Program-made: the position numbers and the translations under genes
Part shown: positions 45,134 to 58,200 of the stretch, piece by piece
How the letters are laid out: every line of letters begins with the position of its first letter
How positions within the stretch are numbered: the stretch's first letter is position 1
From: Rosa chinensis
Lineage: Eukaryota > Streptophyta > Magnoliopsida > Rosales > Rosaceae
Reading direction: 5' to 3'
NCBI RefSeq assembly: GCF_002994745.2
Contig: NC_037090.1
Coordinates: forward strand, 5,515,501 to 5,579,500
Length of the DNA stretch: 64,000 bases
The notes under the pieces: generated by a model
Seen by the model: the letters and a program-made list of their open reading frames with translations, nothing else
Database searches by the model: none
What the model was told of the DNA's origin: nothing

Positions 45134-46438
45134 TGTTGAGGGTGGATTAGTATAGAGGCTGCTAGGATTGCTTGATTGGGTTGATTTCCTCTGTTTACCC
45201 ATTCTGAGTTCAGGAACTAGGTCCAAAGCTTCAAGAAAGCTTTGTAGCGTCTTTCCTTATTCCCCGCAGTATGGTTGGCCTGCTGCGGTGACATGCTTCT
45301 GGTGATGGGGAGGTAGAAACTTATATAGCTTTGATAGATGAACTAGAAATATATAAAACGGCTTGCAAGAAGGCATGTAGCGTGGGAGCTGGAAGCACAT
45401 GAGTTGCAGAAGGTGAGAGAATTGTTGCGGTGAGAGGTTTGCTACGGTATTGCCTACTGCAGTGAAGAAGGAATGGTTTTTTGGGGATGGCTTATGGGTA
45501 TACATGTAGATAAGCTAGAGCTTGAAAATGGTTTTGGATTGAAGGTTGGGAATGCTTGGCTTGTTGCTTGAGGCTTGCTTGAAAGGTGTGTTGTTTAGAG
45601 GATGTATTCTCTGTGGCTTGGAGCTTGTGGGTTGTATTCCTGGAGGTTGTATGATATCTTCGCAGCAACTAGAAGCCTTAATTTATAGGCTGGAGGAGGT
45701 GAGGCCAAGATACAGGCTCATGGGAGAAAGCTATTGGACTTTGAAAGAGAACTATAATGTTAAGGTCAAATCCGGAGAACAAGGCAATAACCAAATGACT
45801 AAGGGGTGGTGTCTATTGTACTAGTTTGCTTGAATCATGGGATTTGAGTAGCAGATTTATAGGGAAGAGTTGTTATGTGGCTATATCTCATTGGGAGAGC
45901 TGCACACTACTTTTGGAATAGCTTGTAGCAAGCTAGAACTGAGAATAAATAAAATAAGAAATTTGATTGAGACTTTGTAGTCGTAAAAGAAGATGAGTTA
46001 TTGCGGGGTAAAGGCATAAACCGTCGGTTGGAAAAGCTATTGGTTTTATGGGTAGGGCATATGACTGCGTTTAGGCAAATGGGTTATTCTCTCTTCTTTG
46101 CATGCCCATGTAAGGATTTAGATTGTCAGGCCTAGAATTTGGTCCCAAGTCCAAAACCACCGACAATCGAAAATCAAGAATGGGCCTCATGTACTTCTGT
46201 TACCTTCCACACCACACCCAATCTTGTAAGCCCCAAGAGCATGATTGTGGCTTGGGTCCACGTGCGTGACATGACACTTAATAAGGCAGGATCGAGAGTG
46301 AATTGCAATCAAGAGTTCTTTCTAGCATAATGGGCTTTAAGCTATTAAAGCCCATAATTTGTAGTTTTGCACATTTATATTTGTATTTGGGCCTCAAACA
46401 ACTGTTGGGCATGAATATTGATTTTTTGGGTATCAACA
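45134..46438 (-). repeat. 3' LTR of the tRNA-Arg primed element
   Basis: On the minus strand starts TGTTGATACCCAAAAAATC. The frames at 45257-45505, 45546-45824 and 46139-46330 recur in the other LTR and have no domain. Confidence 0.9.
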
Positions 46439-46449
46439 TTAGCCCCCTT

Positions 46450-48967
46450 GATTATGTAGGCTATGCAATGACTATGAAATAGGCTGCATAATCAATAAGA
46501 AAGTAACCCAAGGTAAGCATGAAAACCAAGAGTAGTATAGAAGGATGAAATTTGAAAGAGTTAGAATTGTATGAGAATTCGAAGTATTAGCGTGATTTGC
46601 TTTAAGGAAAAGTGCATGTGTTTACGCGGACAATGGAGAAAATAAGTAAGCATAAGATAATGAGAATGAGTTAAGTAAAAGTAAAATTGATAATGAATTA
46701 GAGTAAAATGAGAGTGAGTATGAAAGTAAAGCATGTGTGCGGTTGGACGAAAAGTAAGAACAATATGATAAATTCTAGTAGAGTAATTGTGAACACAAGA
46801 AAATGGATAAATTTTCAACGTAATGAAAAAGTGCATAAAGGATTGAGCATAGTTTATGAAGAATAAGTAAATAATGAGCAAACGAGGATAATCGATCACG
46901 AGATTTAGAAAATAAGTTGTTCTTTAGAAAATGAAGAACATGAGTATTAGATGAACAAGTAATTTGGCGAGTGAGAATAATAAGCTAAAGAAGAGTAGAA
47001 ACGATTTTTGACTTCAAAGTTGATGGCGAAGAGTATAACAAGAAAATAATTTGCAAAATAATTGAGAAATGAAAAAGAGGTTAAAACAAAATAGGTAAGT
47101 ATGTGTGTGAAATATGATATGTGGTTAAAGTAAAATAGGGCGTGCAAAATGAAAATAGTGAGCATAAAAGTATTTAATAGATAGAATAAGCATTTGCATT
47201 TGGCTTATAGATATGCTTGATGGTTTGCTTCGCATGGTGTATAAAAAGATATATATTTTCTTTGCTTGGCTTTTACATGCTTGATTTATGTGTTCGGCAT
47301 GTGTAGAATGAGAGTTTGCTTACGTTAGAGTTAGATTCGCTTGAGCTTGTGGCAACCATGTTAGGCATGTGTTAGGCACGTGCATTGATGGTTTCGGCTT
47401 GAAGTTGCCTTAATCATTCGATGGACCAAGGGAGAATGCGTGGAATTTGAAATGTACATGCTTAAGCTTGGCATGACTCCCATATGGTTTTGGATATATG
47501 CATGACCTTGACAAAGAGGGGCTTGGCATTGCTTGGCATGAGCTTGTGTAAGGCTCGACATGCCTCTTTTGGTCATGAATCCGCTCGGGATTGTGTTTAG
47601 CTTGGCGTGGGATTGGAATATGGATTAGCTTGTTGCATATACGACTTAGCATATGAATTGGTGATATGCATGAAAACAAAAATGAATGATAATAGTTCTC
47701 TTAAATATATTGAATGATTAAGAGAGAGTGCATGAGCATGAGTTTCAAGAGGTAAGTTGAGTACTCATGGCAAGTGAGGGCTTGAATTTTGAGTAATTGC
47801 TTGTTGCATCATGTAATATCACTCATATTTATGACTTCCATTAGATTCTGCTTTAGGATTGTATATGAATTATGAACATATTTATGACTTCCATTGGATT
47901 CATAAAGCATGATTCAATTAAGTGCATGATGAGGCGTGCAAATTTCAATTGACAAGCAAGTAGCTTCAATGTAGGTGTGGATCTTCACTGATTGCGGTGA
48001 TCATTGCGGTAACTGGCCGCCTCAATCGCATAGCCCCCAAGTGTCAAAGCATATTATTCTGATAGACTGATTGTTCCCGAGTGTGATGATGATACTGCCT
48101 TTTGCTTGGAATTGGCTTGACTGAGCATTGATTGCTTCCTCTAATAATTTTGGCTTGATTGAGTATTGCTTGTTGCTTGATTGAGTATTGTCTGCATGCT
48201 TTAATCGTTTCCTTAAAAATGTGTTTTGCATGTAAAATCAACATTGGTAACTTGCATGTACGCTTTGATAAAATAGACAAATAATTTGAACATATGTATC
48301 ATTTAAGCAAAGTGTACAAAGCCATATAGTTAGTCAATCACAAACCCATGGGTCATATATAAATCTAATTTGTCTTTTGAATTGGTAAGCTAGCATACAA
48401 AGTTCATTATGTTTAATGATACGGCAACTATGCATGAACGTGTCAATCATATATGGTATATGTGAGATGTCATCTTGATCTATACATGCAGCAGCTATAT
48501 GGAAATTTGTCTTTGTACTTTGATGAAATACTAAGAATGATGTATAAGCAATGTAGAAGTGTAGTAGATGATGACAAATTGATATATTTGACTGTACTCT
48601 TCTAATTTGACTTTCAAGTAGCTGATGATATCTTAAGGAAGCATTTCTAGTGAAACAATGTGTGTAGGCATTGAGGCCTATATATAGAATTATGCACAAG
48701 TACACTGGTCTTAGACATAATAACGCAAATAGTGATCTAGAATGGCTAGATTGGGTTTGGACCAAAATTCATTTTGTTTGGAATGGCAGAATGCATAATC
48801 TGACCTGTGGTGAGAGATACAACTCTTTGAGTATATAAAAGACAACATAATATATATATATATATATATATAGATATATCTTTAGGCTTTTGAAATAAAG
48901 CCATTAATCAAGGGTGAGCGCGTTATGTGTATAAGCTGTATATTCAATTTGCACCCACCAAGAGAAG

Positions 48968-49015
<48 letters not shown>

Positions 49016-51929
49016 AATTTGACATGATGAAACTTGGACATGGCATCCACGGGAACACAATTAAGCTGCTTATGTGTACCAACTGGTGGTGTTTTAGTTT
49101 GAAATAGGTCGACTGTGGACATCCCTATGTGATAAGTCTTTGCATATTAGGGAATGATAAATGGACAGCAGCTATGTGGGGAGATGTGAGCAACGCAGCT
49201 CGCACGTGATGAACACACAACAAATATTCTAGTCAACAAATACAGCAATGGTGGAATGTTTCAGCAAGAGGAACATGATGAGTTATGCAGGTATGTAGCA
49301 ATAGTGGGAAGAAACTAAAATTTTCAAATACTTTCGGGAACAGATTGATGGTTATAAACACTTGGATTATGGGAAAAAGGTGCCAAGAGAGCAGAGGACA
49401 TATGATTATTGATGACTGAAGAAGAAAAGGGTATGAGAACTTAGCTTTCGTTTGTAGCAATTTGTTGCTTGGAGCAAAATGCACAGTTTTGGAACATCTC
49501 TAGGATTTATTATGAGGCATGGAGAAATTAGGGTTGTGGATGAGCACACAATTGCTATTGGTCATGGGTATGTATAAATACAATGTCATATCCTTATCAA
49601 TTGTCACTGATGATAACGAACTCAACATGTATCATGTAGAGTGTGGTAGTGATTAGGTATTGAGTAAAGCAATACTTTAAACCATTTGAAATAAGCACTT
49701 GACTAGTGTGATGCTGGGAAGTCTCTATACAGATGTCTTAATAGAACGTGTCAGATGTTTGAATACCAACTGATTAAGCACAGTACATGTATCTTATATG
49801 TGTGTGTGAGCAAGTATAAATATATAACGTGTGTGGCTTTGTGTAGTGAGCACATTGGAGAAGATTAAATAAGCATGTTAAGAAGATGAATATAGATAGC
49901 ATATTAAGAAGACAAGTACTCATGGCATGTATGATGTATCTTTAGCTAGTGAATAGCAGTCATTCGTTTAGTAACAGAAGCAGAACGAGCTGTTGTGCAA
50001 GCATATAGCAGTAGCAAAAAGAAAACAGATTGATGCATGTTGACCCGTGTTGTGTGAGTATTTCCTCCGAGAAATAAATAAACGATTAGTAACTTATCCA
50101 TGTAAATGTATGTGATTGAGATTTTATGTGGATGTATTGAAGCATAGTATAATTATGACTTCATGGCATTGATTGACAACCGGATGCTTGAATTTCACGA
50201 AAATGAGCAAGTGTACATTTGTGTGCCATTTGAAGTGTGAAGCCAAAAGTGAAATATGCTTGGATTCATAATTGCATAGATGGGAGGCATGCTCAGTAAC
50301 AACTATGGCATGCGTTCATGAGCTATTATCTTATATGTACATGCAACAATAGCTATACAAGTTAGTCTTTAAAACAGACAAAAGGGTGCCATTGCCGGTG
50401 CTTTTAGCTTTGAGAACTTGATGTAGCAAGCACAATAATAGGAAAACACACATGTGGTCAATAGCTATCCAGTAGCAATGAAATTTGATTTGTGCATAAA
50501 AATTTTAAGGCTACATGTTTCGTCCCTCATGATGTGTCAAGAGGCAGTGAGTGTTTATAGCTATGTATGTATATACAAAATTGAGAAACATGATTTTGGA
50601 GGCATGTATAAGGTGGTGGAAGTAGGTAGAAAAGAAAAACTAATATGCAGATTGTAGTTTTCTAGCTGATGCTCTGAGTGACTATGCAACATTTGTGTGA
50701 TTGAGCATGTGATCATCAATTATAAAGCGTAAAATGTACTCACAACAAAGCTATTCAGGGTTTGGAATCAATGCTTAAATGTAAAGCAAATCTAGTGCTT
50801 AAATGTAGGTATGAATGTTTGGAGGTAACAAATAATTGGCAAGAGAGCTAGTTTGTATGTGAGACAGTTATTCAACAATTAATGCAGCAATGAACTTCAG
50901 CCTATAGAATATGTAATAAGGACGTGTGTGTTGATATGGGAAAATTATGCCAATAACAGTTATAAACATAGTAGCAAGTGGAGTTACACGTGGCCACCAT
51001 TGACTTTCATTCATAGCTCACACTTGTTGTGCAAAAAGGTGTGTCCAGTACTCCAGTAACCCACATGTCATAGATTTAACTTGGTTGATATATGTAACCA
51101 AGCTAGATGTAGTGGCATGGTGGCACTATAGTACAAATACTTATTCAGCAATAACGTGATTGGATAGGCGTGCGGTCTCCCAGAGAGATAATCAACATGA
51201 CAATATGCCTTGACACGATGACTACCGATGCAATTGTACTCTTGTAGTGTGCACAGGTGCAGGAAATATGTGTATGCATATAGACAAATGATAGGTGTCT
51301 AGCAAACAAGTTGTTATGTGGACATATGGAATCAGAATGAAGTGTACTCGTTTGCATAGCAGGGGAGGCATTATGCACGTGCAAACACCGAGCATGATTG
51401 TATAACCAGCATATATGTTTAATTAACCTTGACTTCGAAACAGTGGCAGAATTGGCTATGAAAGAGAGAGAGACTTAGCTTGTGAATTGGGCACCAGAGT
51501 GGTGTGTACGAGCCGGAGAAGCAAGGAAGATGAGAGAAAATTGCCTCCATGGCCGAGTGTATTAAACAGTTGGTTGTTCGTTGCAGCTCTTCGACCCCCT
51601 CCTCATTTTTCTTCTTTTCCCCTTCATTTTTTTTTTTTTGGGTACTGGCTGAGATTGAATTTGGCTTCGATACACTGTGCAAGACTGGGTAGCGAGACCG
51701 AAATTGAGAGGTTGACACAAGATTGGTACCGAGGGAGACTCTGGGTTCCGATATTATTGGAATGAAGCTTGGTGCCCAAATAAGTTATGGGTGTTACTAG
51801 TATCAGCGATTTGGGGTAGTTGACAGAAATTGGTTGCTGATTAACTGTGAACAGAGATTCCCTTCCCTTTTGGTTTATCTCTTGTCAACTCGTTTCATTT
51901 TGCTTCGCCGATCCTGATTTGAGATGGCC
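46450..51929 (-). other. Non-coding interior of the tRNA-Arg primed element, distal part
   Basis: Over 5 kb without any frame carrying a recognisable domain on either strand. The longest frame (48334-48765 minus, 143 codons) is unlike any family I know. Two (TA)n microsatellites lie at 48850-48872 and 48973-49008. GCATG and TGCTTG-type words are frequent. Such long non-coding interiors are typical of LARDs. Confidence 0.75.
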
Positions 51930-51932
51930 CTC

Positions 51933-54900
51933 CACTACAAAAAAGTAGGGCTGGGCGTCCGGACCCGAAAGACCGAGGGCCCAACCCGAAACCGAGTGAA
52001 AAAGCCCGGATCGGTTCGGTTTTAGATTTGAAATTCTCGGTTCGGTCTAAAGCCTGACCCGAATTGAAATTTTCGGTTCGGTCTCGGGTTTCATATTTTC
52101 AGGGCCCGAAAGCCCGAACCGAACCGAATACTGTAGCACATGCCACATGTCAGTCTATGATTGGGTGTTAAAATAATAAGTTAAATATTAAAAAAAAAAT
52201 TAATACACAACCCTAAACCTAAAGGCCCTCCGTGTCCTCCACTCCAGTGAGTCCTCGAGTACTCGACACTTCGACAGACCACAGCCTCCTCTCTTTTCTT
52301 GCCCCAAATCACCCTCAGTCCCTCTCACTCTCTCTGTCCCTCCTCTCTTTCTCTCTATCTCTCTAGTTTCTCTCCAGTCTCTCTCTCTCTAGATCGAAAG
52401 GGTGGCTCGCAAGTTGGAGACATTGGTATTGGATCTGAGCTTGAATTGGATTGGCGGAAGGAAGACCCAGCTAGCCATCTGGTGTGTGGAATTAGGGTTT
52501 CGATTTCGTTTTCGGTGGAGAAAATTCTGATGGGCGATATGGGTTTTCGCGATTGATAAGTGATTAAGATTCCATTGTTCATTCTTCATTCTTCTCAAGC
52601 CTCTCGTTCTCTGTGTTCCGTCGTTGAAGTTTCAAAGCTCTTATTACGCCTTCACAAACAAAACCCACTTCTCTACTCTTACTGGTATGCATTCAACATC
52701 AACTTTTTCTCTCACTCACACCCCATATGTGACTGTTACTTCTTTTATATATTTGGTTGTTGCTCTTTGGCTGGGTTTTCTTCGTTCTTATTTGCTACTT
52801 TATTTTGATTCTTGAGTATGTGATTCCGGGACTGTTGGACTCCAAGAAATCGAAGAGGGTCGGGTTTTTGGTGCTCTTAGAACGAACCAAGTCGAATCTT
52901 GCTCAAAATTTTTGCAGTTTCTGGTTTCTGCTTTTATATGATGATTGAAACATAAGTCAGTGTATTCTTTGCAAAAGTAAATACTATAAGGTATACAAAA
53001 GTGTATGATTTACAATTTGATATCAACTTGGTGTGTCTCTATTTGGTATTTGGTGCTGTTCTAGAAGAAGAAAAGTTAACTGTAATGATATTTGTGCAGC
53101 TTCATATAGTTTCTGCAATTAATGGAACTGTTCTAGGCTGAAACTGTTGGTTACTGATGATATTGGATTCATGGATTGTTGGTTAGTGATGAACTGATGA
53201 TATTGGAACTGTTCTAATGGAACTGTTGGTTAGTGATGATTCATGCGTTTAATGGAACTGTTCTAGGCTTTTTCAGTTAATGGAACTGGGTTTCTCAGTT
53301 ACTTTTTCTGTTTCTCTCTTCAACTTTGTAAATTGATCAGCTTTCAAATGTGAATGCAGAGCTGCAAGTTGGAGTTGTCATGGAGTTCTAGACCTGTTGA
53401 GCATGGGAGCCGGCCTAGCAGCAATTTGTGATTTTGTGCAAAACGGGAGGATTGTGTTCATGTTTCTGTTGCAGTTGTAGTACCATTCAAACTTTGAATT
53501 TCAAATGATTGAACACATGGTTGAAATGATTGAATAAGTTGGATTGTTTTCTGTTGGACAATGGACAATGTATTTGTGAGTTTGTGACTTTGTGTTGTAA
53601 ACTATATAAATTTGTAATAATGCATGATTACTGTTATATTAATGAGATAATTGGATATGCATTCTAGTCTTCTAGGTGCCAAAATGAGTGGCAAATGACA
53701 GGGTGCAGAATTGTATTTGGAAAACAGGGAAAACAAGCAAACATTCTTGAACTGGAAATTGGGCCCGAAAAAAGCCCGAAAAGCCTGAAAGCCCGAACCG
53801 GCCCGAACCGAAATTCTCGGTCTCGGTCTCGGTCTCGGTTTTACTGATTTTCGGGCCCGGCCCGACCCGAGCCCAGGCCTACCTAATACTGGTGCTGCGC
53901 AGCTGACCAAAGATAAATTCAAGGTAGATATTTTCTCTAACTTATATTATGGCTTTTTTTTTTTGTAGAAACCAAACATTGACTATGTTTTTCATTACCA
54001 AACGCTGTGTAGACTCTGATAAATATAAAGATGTGCACACATGACGAGGTGAGGTATGAAATGATAATCCAGTAAGCAAAGCTGTAGTTTCTAGTGTAGT
54101 TCTCTTCTCTCTGAGATCGCAGTTCCACTTTCACTTTCTCCTATCCCTATTCTACTTTCACAAGGCTTTCTCTATCACCATTGTCATGCTCTTCAAATAG
54201 TTCCTTTACTTTCGCAAAGACATCTCTGCAAATTCTTTGAGTTTTGAAATCTCTCACGACCTGAAGAAACCTTTCATATATGTCTCTTTGGTCAGAAAAC
54301 TGAAGGGTAAGAGTCTGTCAGTTTAGGACCTAAAGGAGGGTAATGAAATTGAGGTTCTTTTCTTTCTTAAGGTCAATGATCAGCTTACTATGTTATCTGT
54401 TTTGTCATGTACCAGTTTCATCTCAGCAGAGAAATTTAAGCTTCAGATGTGTTCACTTGAGGTTGTCATTAGCTGGGATGAGCGAGAGCAAGCTAGGAGA
54501 AAGAAGTTGTGCATTTTTTGTATTTTGAACAATGACAAAGATTTATGAATCATTGAATAACAATATTGTGAAAGAGTATACAAGCTTCTCATTTGTATTT
54601 TTGCACAGAATGTGATTTGTATGGGTTTTGCAATTTTTTTTTTTATTGGTGATTCATATTTCGCGACGGCATTGTTTCCGACGCAGATGACCTTCAGCGA
54701 TGACAAAAAATTTCATTGCTGTAGGTGGCGTCGCTATTGCTCTTTGCAACGGCATAGTCTCCGTCGCCATAATTCATGCGATGGCGTAATTGCCGTCGCA
54801 AATAGCAATGGCGACGCCCTCAATGACAACGGCGATTTTGCCGTCGTCTAGCTGTCGCCGTTGGTCTTTCGCGACGGCAATTTGGCTTTTCGCGACGGCA

Positions 54901-54937
54901 TTGCGCCGTGGCTATTTGAATTTTTTTTTTTGTAGTG
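51933..54937. mobile_element. CACTA-type DNA transposon, non-autonomous
   Basis: The left end is CACTACAAAAAA and the right end TTTTTTTGTAGTG, with the 3-bp duplication CTC outside (51930-51932, 54938-54940). The right subterminal region (54660-54930) has many short inverted words of the type GCGACGGCA and GCCGTCGC, the dense subterminal repeats bound by CACTA transposases. No transposase frame is present. Most of the left interior is occupied by a hAT-like element. Confidence 0.78.
51946..53881. mobile_element. hAT-like element nested near the CACTA left end
   Basis: The left end TAGGGCTGGGCGTCC and the reversed right end TAGGCCTGGGCTCGG are inverted repeats. Both are followed by dense CGGTTCGG and ACCCGA words, a common layout in plant hAT (Tip100/Ac) elements. 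I found no matching 8-bp duplication, so borders are tentative. The interior has CT-rich sequence (52320-52390) and short frames (52299-52948) with no domain. Confidence 0.6.
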
Positions 54938-54940
54938 CTC

Positions 54941-55864
54941 GTTGTTTATAGTTGTGAGATGTGTGAGAGAGGTGACTGGGAGGAGAAGCGGCCGCTGAGA
55001 GTCATAGAGAAGAAATGAGTTGTTAACGTTGTGGTCAGAGTTTGTGCTATTGCAGGTCATGGATTTCTGCGAGGAGGAAGGCTTGGGTGCCTAGAGAAGA
55101 TTCTGAGTATCTGTAGGCCGGCGCGTGAGTTCAGCTCCGAAGTCGTCGGATGAGGTGGAGGCCGGGTTTGACTCGCTGGAGGTTAGCGAGCTTCGTGGTG
55201 GTGCAAGTGAGGCACGGTGATGCCTAGAGATCCATTGATGGAGGAGAGAGAGAGAGAGACCTAGATCCAGTTTCTCTCTCCTCAAAACTCTTTGTAAACT
55301 GAACCCAGGAGCTGGAAGCTCTTGATTTTCGATAGTAGGTTGTTTTTCTGAGCTTGATTTTCAAAACACAGAACCCTTTGATGTTGGGTTCAGAGAGTGT
55401 GGGGGAGGCGAGCTGCATAGATGTTGGGGAAGAGAGAGAGAAACTCAGATCTACTTTCTCTCTCCTCAGAGATTTGTGTAAACTTGAAACCCAGAAACTG
55501 AAAATTTTGATTCTCATCTGCTGGAGATACAAATCGAGGAGAATATGTGAAGAATATGAACTCTTAGGCGTTACAAAGGGAGATCCAAGAGGAGAAAGAA
55601 AACTCTGGGTGTCCAGAGAGGATTTCTAGGTACTGTGGTGTCAGCGCATGACCTCACCCTCGATATCGTCGGACATCGCAGAGGTTGAGATGGACTAGCC
55701 AGAGACCTGTGAGCACGGTGATAGTGGAGGTGACCGCAAGTCAGTTGTGGAGGAGAGTGAGAAAAGCCCAGATCCGTTTTCTCTCTCCTCAAACTCTCTG
55801 TAAATTGCAGCTCGAAGCCAAAAGCATTGTGATGGGTGAGAGGAAATAAGGGATGTAAACCCAG
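54941..55864 (-). repeat. Leader of the tRNA-Arg primed element with degenerate repeats
   Basis: On the plus strand the block TTTCTCTCTCCTCA, followed by a TTTGTAAA(C/T)TG-like word, occurs near 55270, 55455 and 55780, with related GGAGGAGAGAG flanks. On the minus strand these give short peptides of the type SLRREKxDLGFSxS. Spacing is irregular (about 185 and 325 bases). This is non-coding leader that has expanded by duplication. Confidence 0.65.
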
Positions 55865-55882
55865 TCCCCAGCGGAGTCGCCA
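55865..55882 (-). promoter_or_regulatory. Primer-binding site, tRNA-Arg type
   Basis: The complement reads TGGCGACTCCGCTGGGGA, matching the 3' end of a plant tRNA-Arg. It lies four bases inside the right LTR and fixes the minus-strand orientation of the element. Confidence 0.88.
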
Positions 55883-55886
55883 TTTA

Positions 55887-57191
55887 TGTTGCGGGTGGAT
55901 TTGTACAGAGGCTGCTAGGATTGCTTGATTGGGTTGATTTCCTCTGTTTACCCCTTCTGAGTTCAGGAACTGGGTCCAAAGCTTCAAGAAAGCTTTGTAG
56001 CGTCTTTCCTTATTCCCCGCAGTATGGTTGGCCTGCTGCGGTGACATGCTTCTGGTGATGGGGAGGTAGAAACTTATATAGCTTTGATAGATGAACTAGA
56101 AATATATGAAACGGCTTGCAAGAAGGCATGTAGCGTGGGAGCTGGAAGCACATGAGTTGCAGAAGGTGAGAGAATTGTTGCGGTGAGAGGTTTGCTACGG
56201 TATTGCCTACTGCAGTGAAGAAGGAATGGTTTTTTGGGGATGGCTTATGGGTATACATGCAGATAAGCTAGAGCTTGAAAATGGTTTTGGATTGAAGGTT
56301 GGGAATGCTTGGCTTGTTGCTTGAGGCTTGCTTGAAAGGTGTGTTGTTTAGAGGATGTATTCTCTGTGGCTTGGAGCTTGTGGGTTGTATTCCTGGAGGT
56401 TGTATGATATCTTCGCAGCAACTAGAAGCCTTAATTTATAGGCTGGAGGAGGTGAGTCCAAGATACAAGCTCATGGGAGAAAGCTATTGGACTTTGAAAG
56501 AGAACTATAATGTTAAGGTCAAATCCGGAGAACAAGGCAATAACCAAATGACTAAGGGGTGGTGTCTATTGTACTAGTTTGCTTGAATCATGGGATTTGA
56601 GTAGCAGATTTATAGGGAAGAGTTGTTATGTGGCTATATCTCATTGGGAGAGCTGCACACTACTTTTGGAATAGCTTGTAGCAAGCTAGAACTGAGAATA
56701 AATAAAATAAGAAATTTGATTGAGACTTTGTAGTCGTAAAAGAAGATGAGTTATTGCGGGGTAAAGGCATAAACCGTCGGTTGGAAAAGCTATTGGTTTT
56801 ATGGGTAGGGCATATGACTGCGTTTAGGCAAATGGGTTATTCTCTCTTCTTTGCATGCCCATGTAAGGATTTAGATTGTCGGGCCTAGAATTTGGTCCCA
56901 AGTCCAAAACCACCGACAATCGAAAATCAAGAATGGGCCTCATGTACTTCCGTTACCTTCCACACCACACCCAATCTTGTAAGCCCCAAGAGCATGATTG
57001 TGGCTTGGGTCCACGTGCGTGGCATGACACTTAATAAGGCAGGATCGAGAGTGAATTGCAATAAAGAGTTCTTTCGAGCATAATGGGCTTTAAGCTATTA
57101 AAGCCCATAATTTGTAGTTTTGCGCATTTATATTTGTATTTGGGCCTCAAACAACTATTGGGCATGAATATTGATTTTTTGGGTATCAACA
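55887..57191 (-). repeat. 5' LTR of the tRNA-Arg primed element
   Basis: Same length as the partner at 45134-46438, with about 17 substitutions noticed and no length difference. Confidence 0.9.
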
Positions 57192-57790
57192 GTAGCAGAA
57201 GCCGCCTTTCTCGACTCCTTTTCCTCTTGGCAAGGCGGAGGAGGTCATACCCGCTCTAAACCCAAAACCCGACGCCTTCATCCCTAACCTTTAAACCCTT
57301 GAAATCCCCCAAATCATATGAATGAACCAAAATGGATTAAACCTTTGAAATCTCTGAACCTCAGTAGCCATGAATCGAGCAAAGGCGGTCCTCACATCTC
57401 TCCAAGTCGCCAATCTCGCTAGTACTGAGTCGGATCCACTCCATAACTCGGCCTCTATGTTCTCAGGTGACTCACTTCTCTCATTTACTTTCAAATCAAT
57501 CTCACAATTCTCATTTCCTCAATACCCATCAAAGACTCTCCTTTTCCTCAATACCCAACTCGGTCCTGCAACTTGTATTGACCAACCAGTGGTCCGCCAA
57601 GTTAGAGAGCGAGGTGTCCGAGTCACACAATTATTGACCCACGATGTGGTTATCTATGTTTTGAAGAAATTGGATAAAGACCCACCAAAGGCTTCCAATT
57701 TCTTCAATTAGGTCTGTGAGAACAATGGGTTTAGGACAAGCTCTTAGATTTTTAGCCTCTGTCGCTGCATTTTTGCTCCACCGCCGGCGC
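57192..57790 (+). pseudogene. Pentatricopeptide repeat (PPR) gene remnant, N-terminal part
   Basis: From ATG 57370 the frame has a Ser/Leu-rich, organelle-targeting-like start. It then reads LLTHDVVIYVLKKLDKDPPKASNFFN, a block typical of the region just before the repeats in plant PPR proteins. A TAG follows immediately (57709-57711). The same frame continues VCENNGFRTSS, a second TAG, then IFSLCRCIF before homology is lost near 57780. No PPR motifs follow. Family members bind organellar RNA; this piece cannot. Upstream CT-rich sequence continues across the LTR element to 45060-45133, so the 12-kb element inserted just 5' of the remnant. Confidence 0.65.
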
Positions 57791-57982
57791 CAAAAGCTTG
57801 ACCCACCTCGTCCGACAACAAACCCTCTAGAACCGACAACTTCCAACGGAGTTCTCAATATCCTTTGCTATTTAGGTTGGTGTTTTGGGCTCCAAAGGTG
57901 AGTCCTTTGCTATCTGGGTCTGTAAATTCGACGAAGAAGATGTTGGGTTTGAAGGGTCTTGTGGTTTTTGAGACGAAGATGG
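57791..57982. other. Spacer before Copia element
   Basis: GC-richer sequence without a supported domain; possibly further PPR-gene flank or a rearranged fragment. Confidence 0.4.
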
Positions 57983-58188
57983 TGTTAGCGTGAGTCAATG
58001 TATCCTATTTAGAATATTCTTATTCTATTAGGAATGTACTTATTGTATGCAATTAGGAATGTAATTATCTCTTTAATTGTAATTAGCACTTACCTAGTTA
58101 GTATATGTAACCTTGGTGTATAATTACCTCCTTGTGAGAAGAATAAAATCATCTCATTATTCTCTCAAATACGTTCTTATTCTCAAGT

Positions 58189-58200
58189 TGGTATCAGAGC
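58189..58200 (+). promoter_or_regulatory. Copia primer-binding site (initiator tRNA-Met)
   Basis: TGGTATCAGAGC, three bases after the LTR end, complementary to initiator tRNA-Met. Confidence 0.92.

Larger units (their letters stand above)
45134..57191 (-). mobile_element. Non-autonomous LTR retrotransposon, tRNA-Arg primed (Tat/Ogre-like), 12 kb
   Basis: Two 1305-bp direct repeats (45134-46438, 55887-57191) with TGTTG...CAACA ends are flanked by the 5-bp duplication GTAGC (45129-45133, 57192-57196). On the minus strand the primer site TGGCGACTCCGCTGGGGA (complement of 55865-55882) follows the right LTR; it matches tRNA-Arg, the primer of Ogre-type elements. AAGGGGGCTAA (complement of 46439-46449) is the purine tract before the left LTR. 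The element therefore reads right to left. Its 9.4-kb interior has no gag or pol. About 17 LTR mismatches were noted by eye, so it is older than the 34242-40910 element. Confidence 0.92.

Noticed and set aside
48334..48765. 143-codon frame as gag of the 12-kb element
   Set aside because: No gag core, zinc knuckle or matching codon pattern. It is no better than chance frames nearby.
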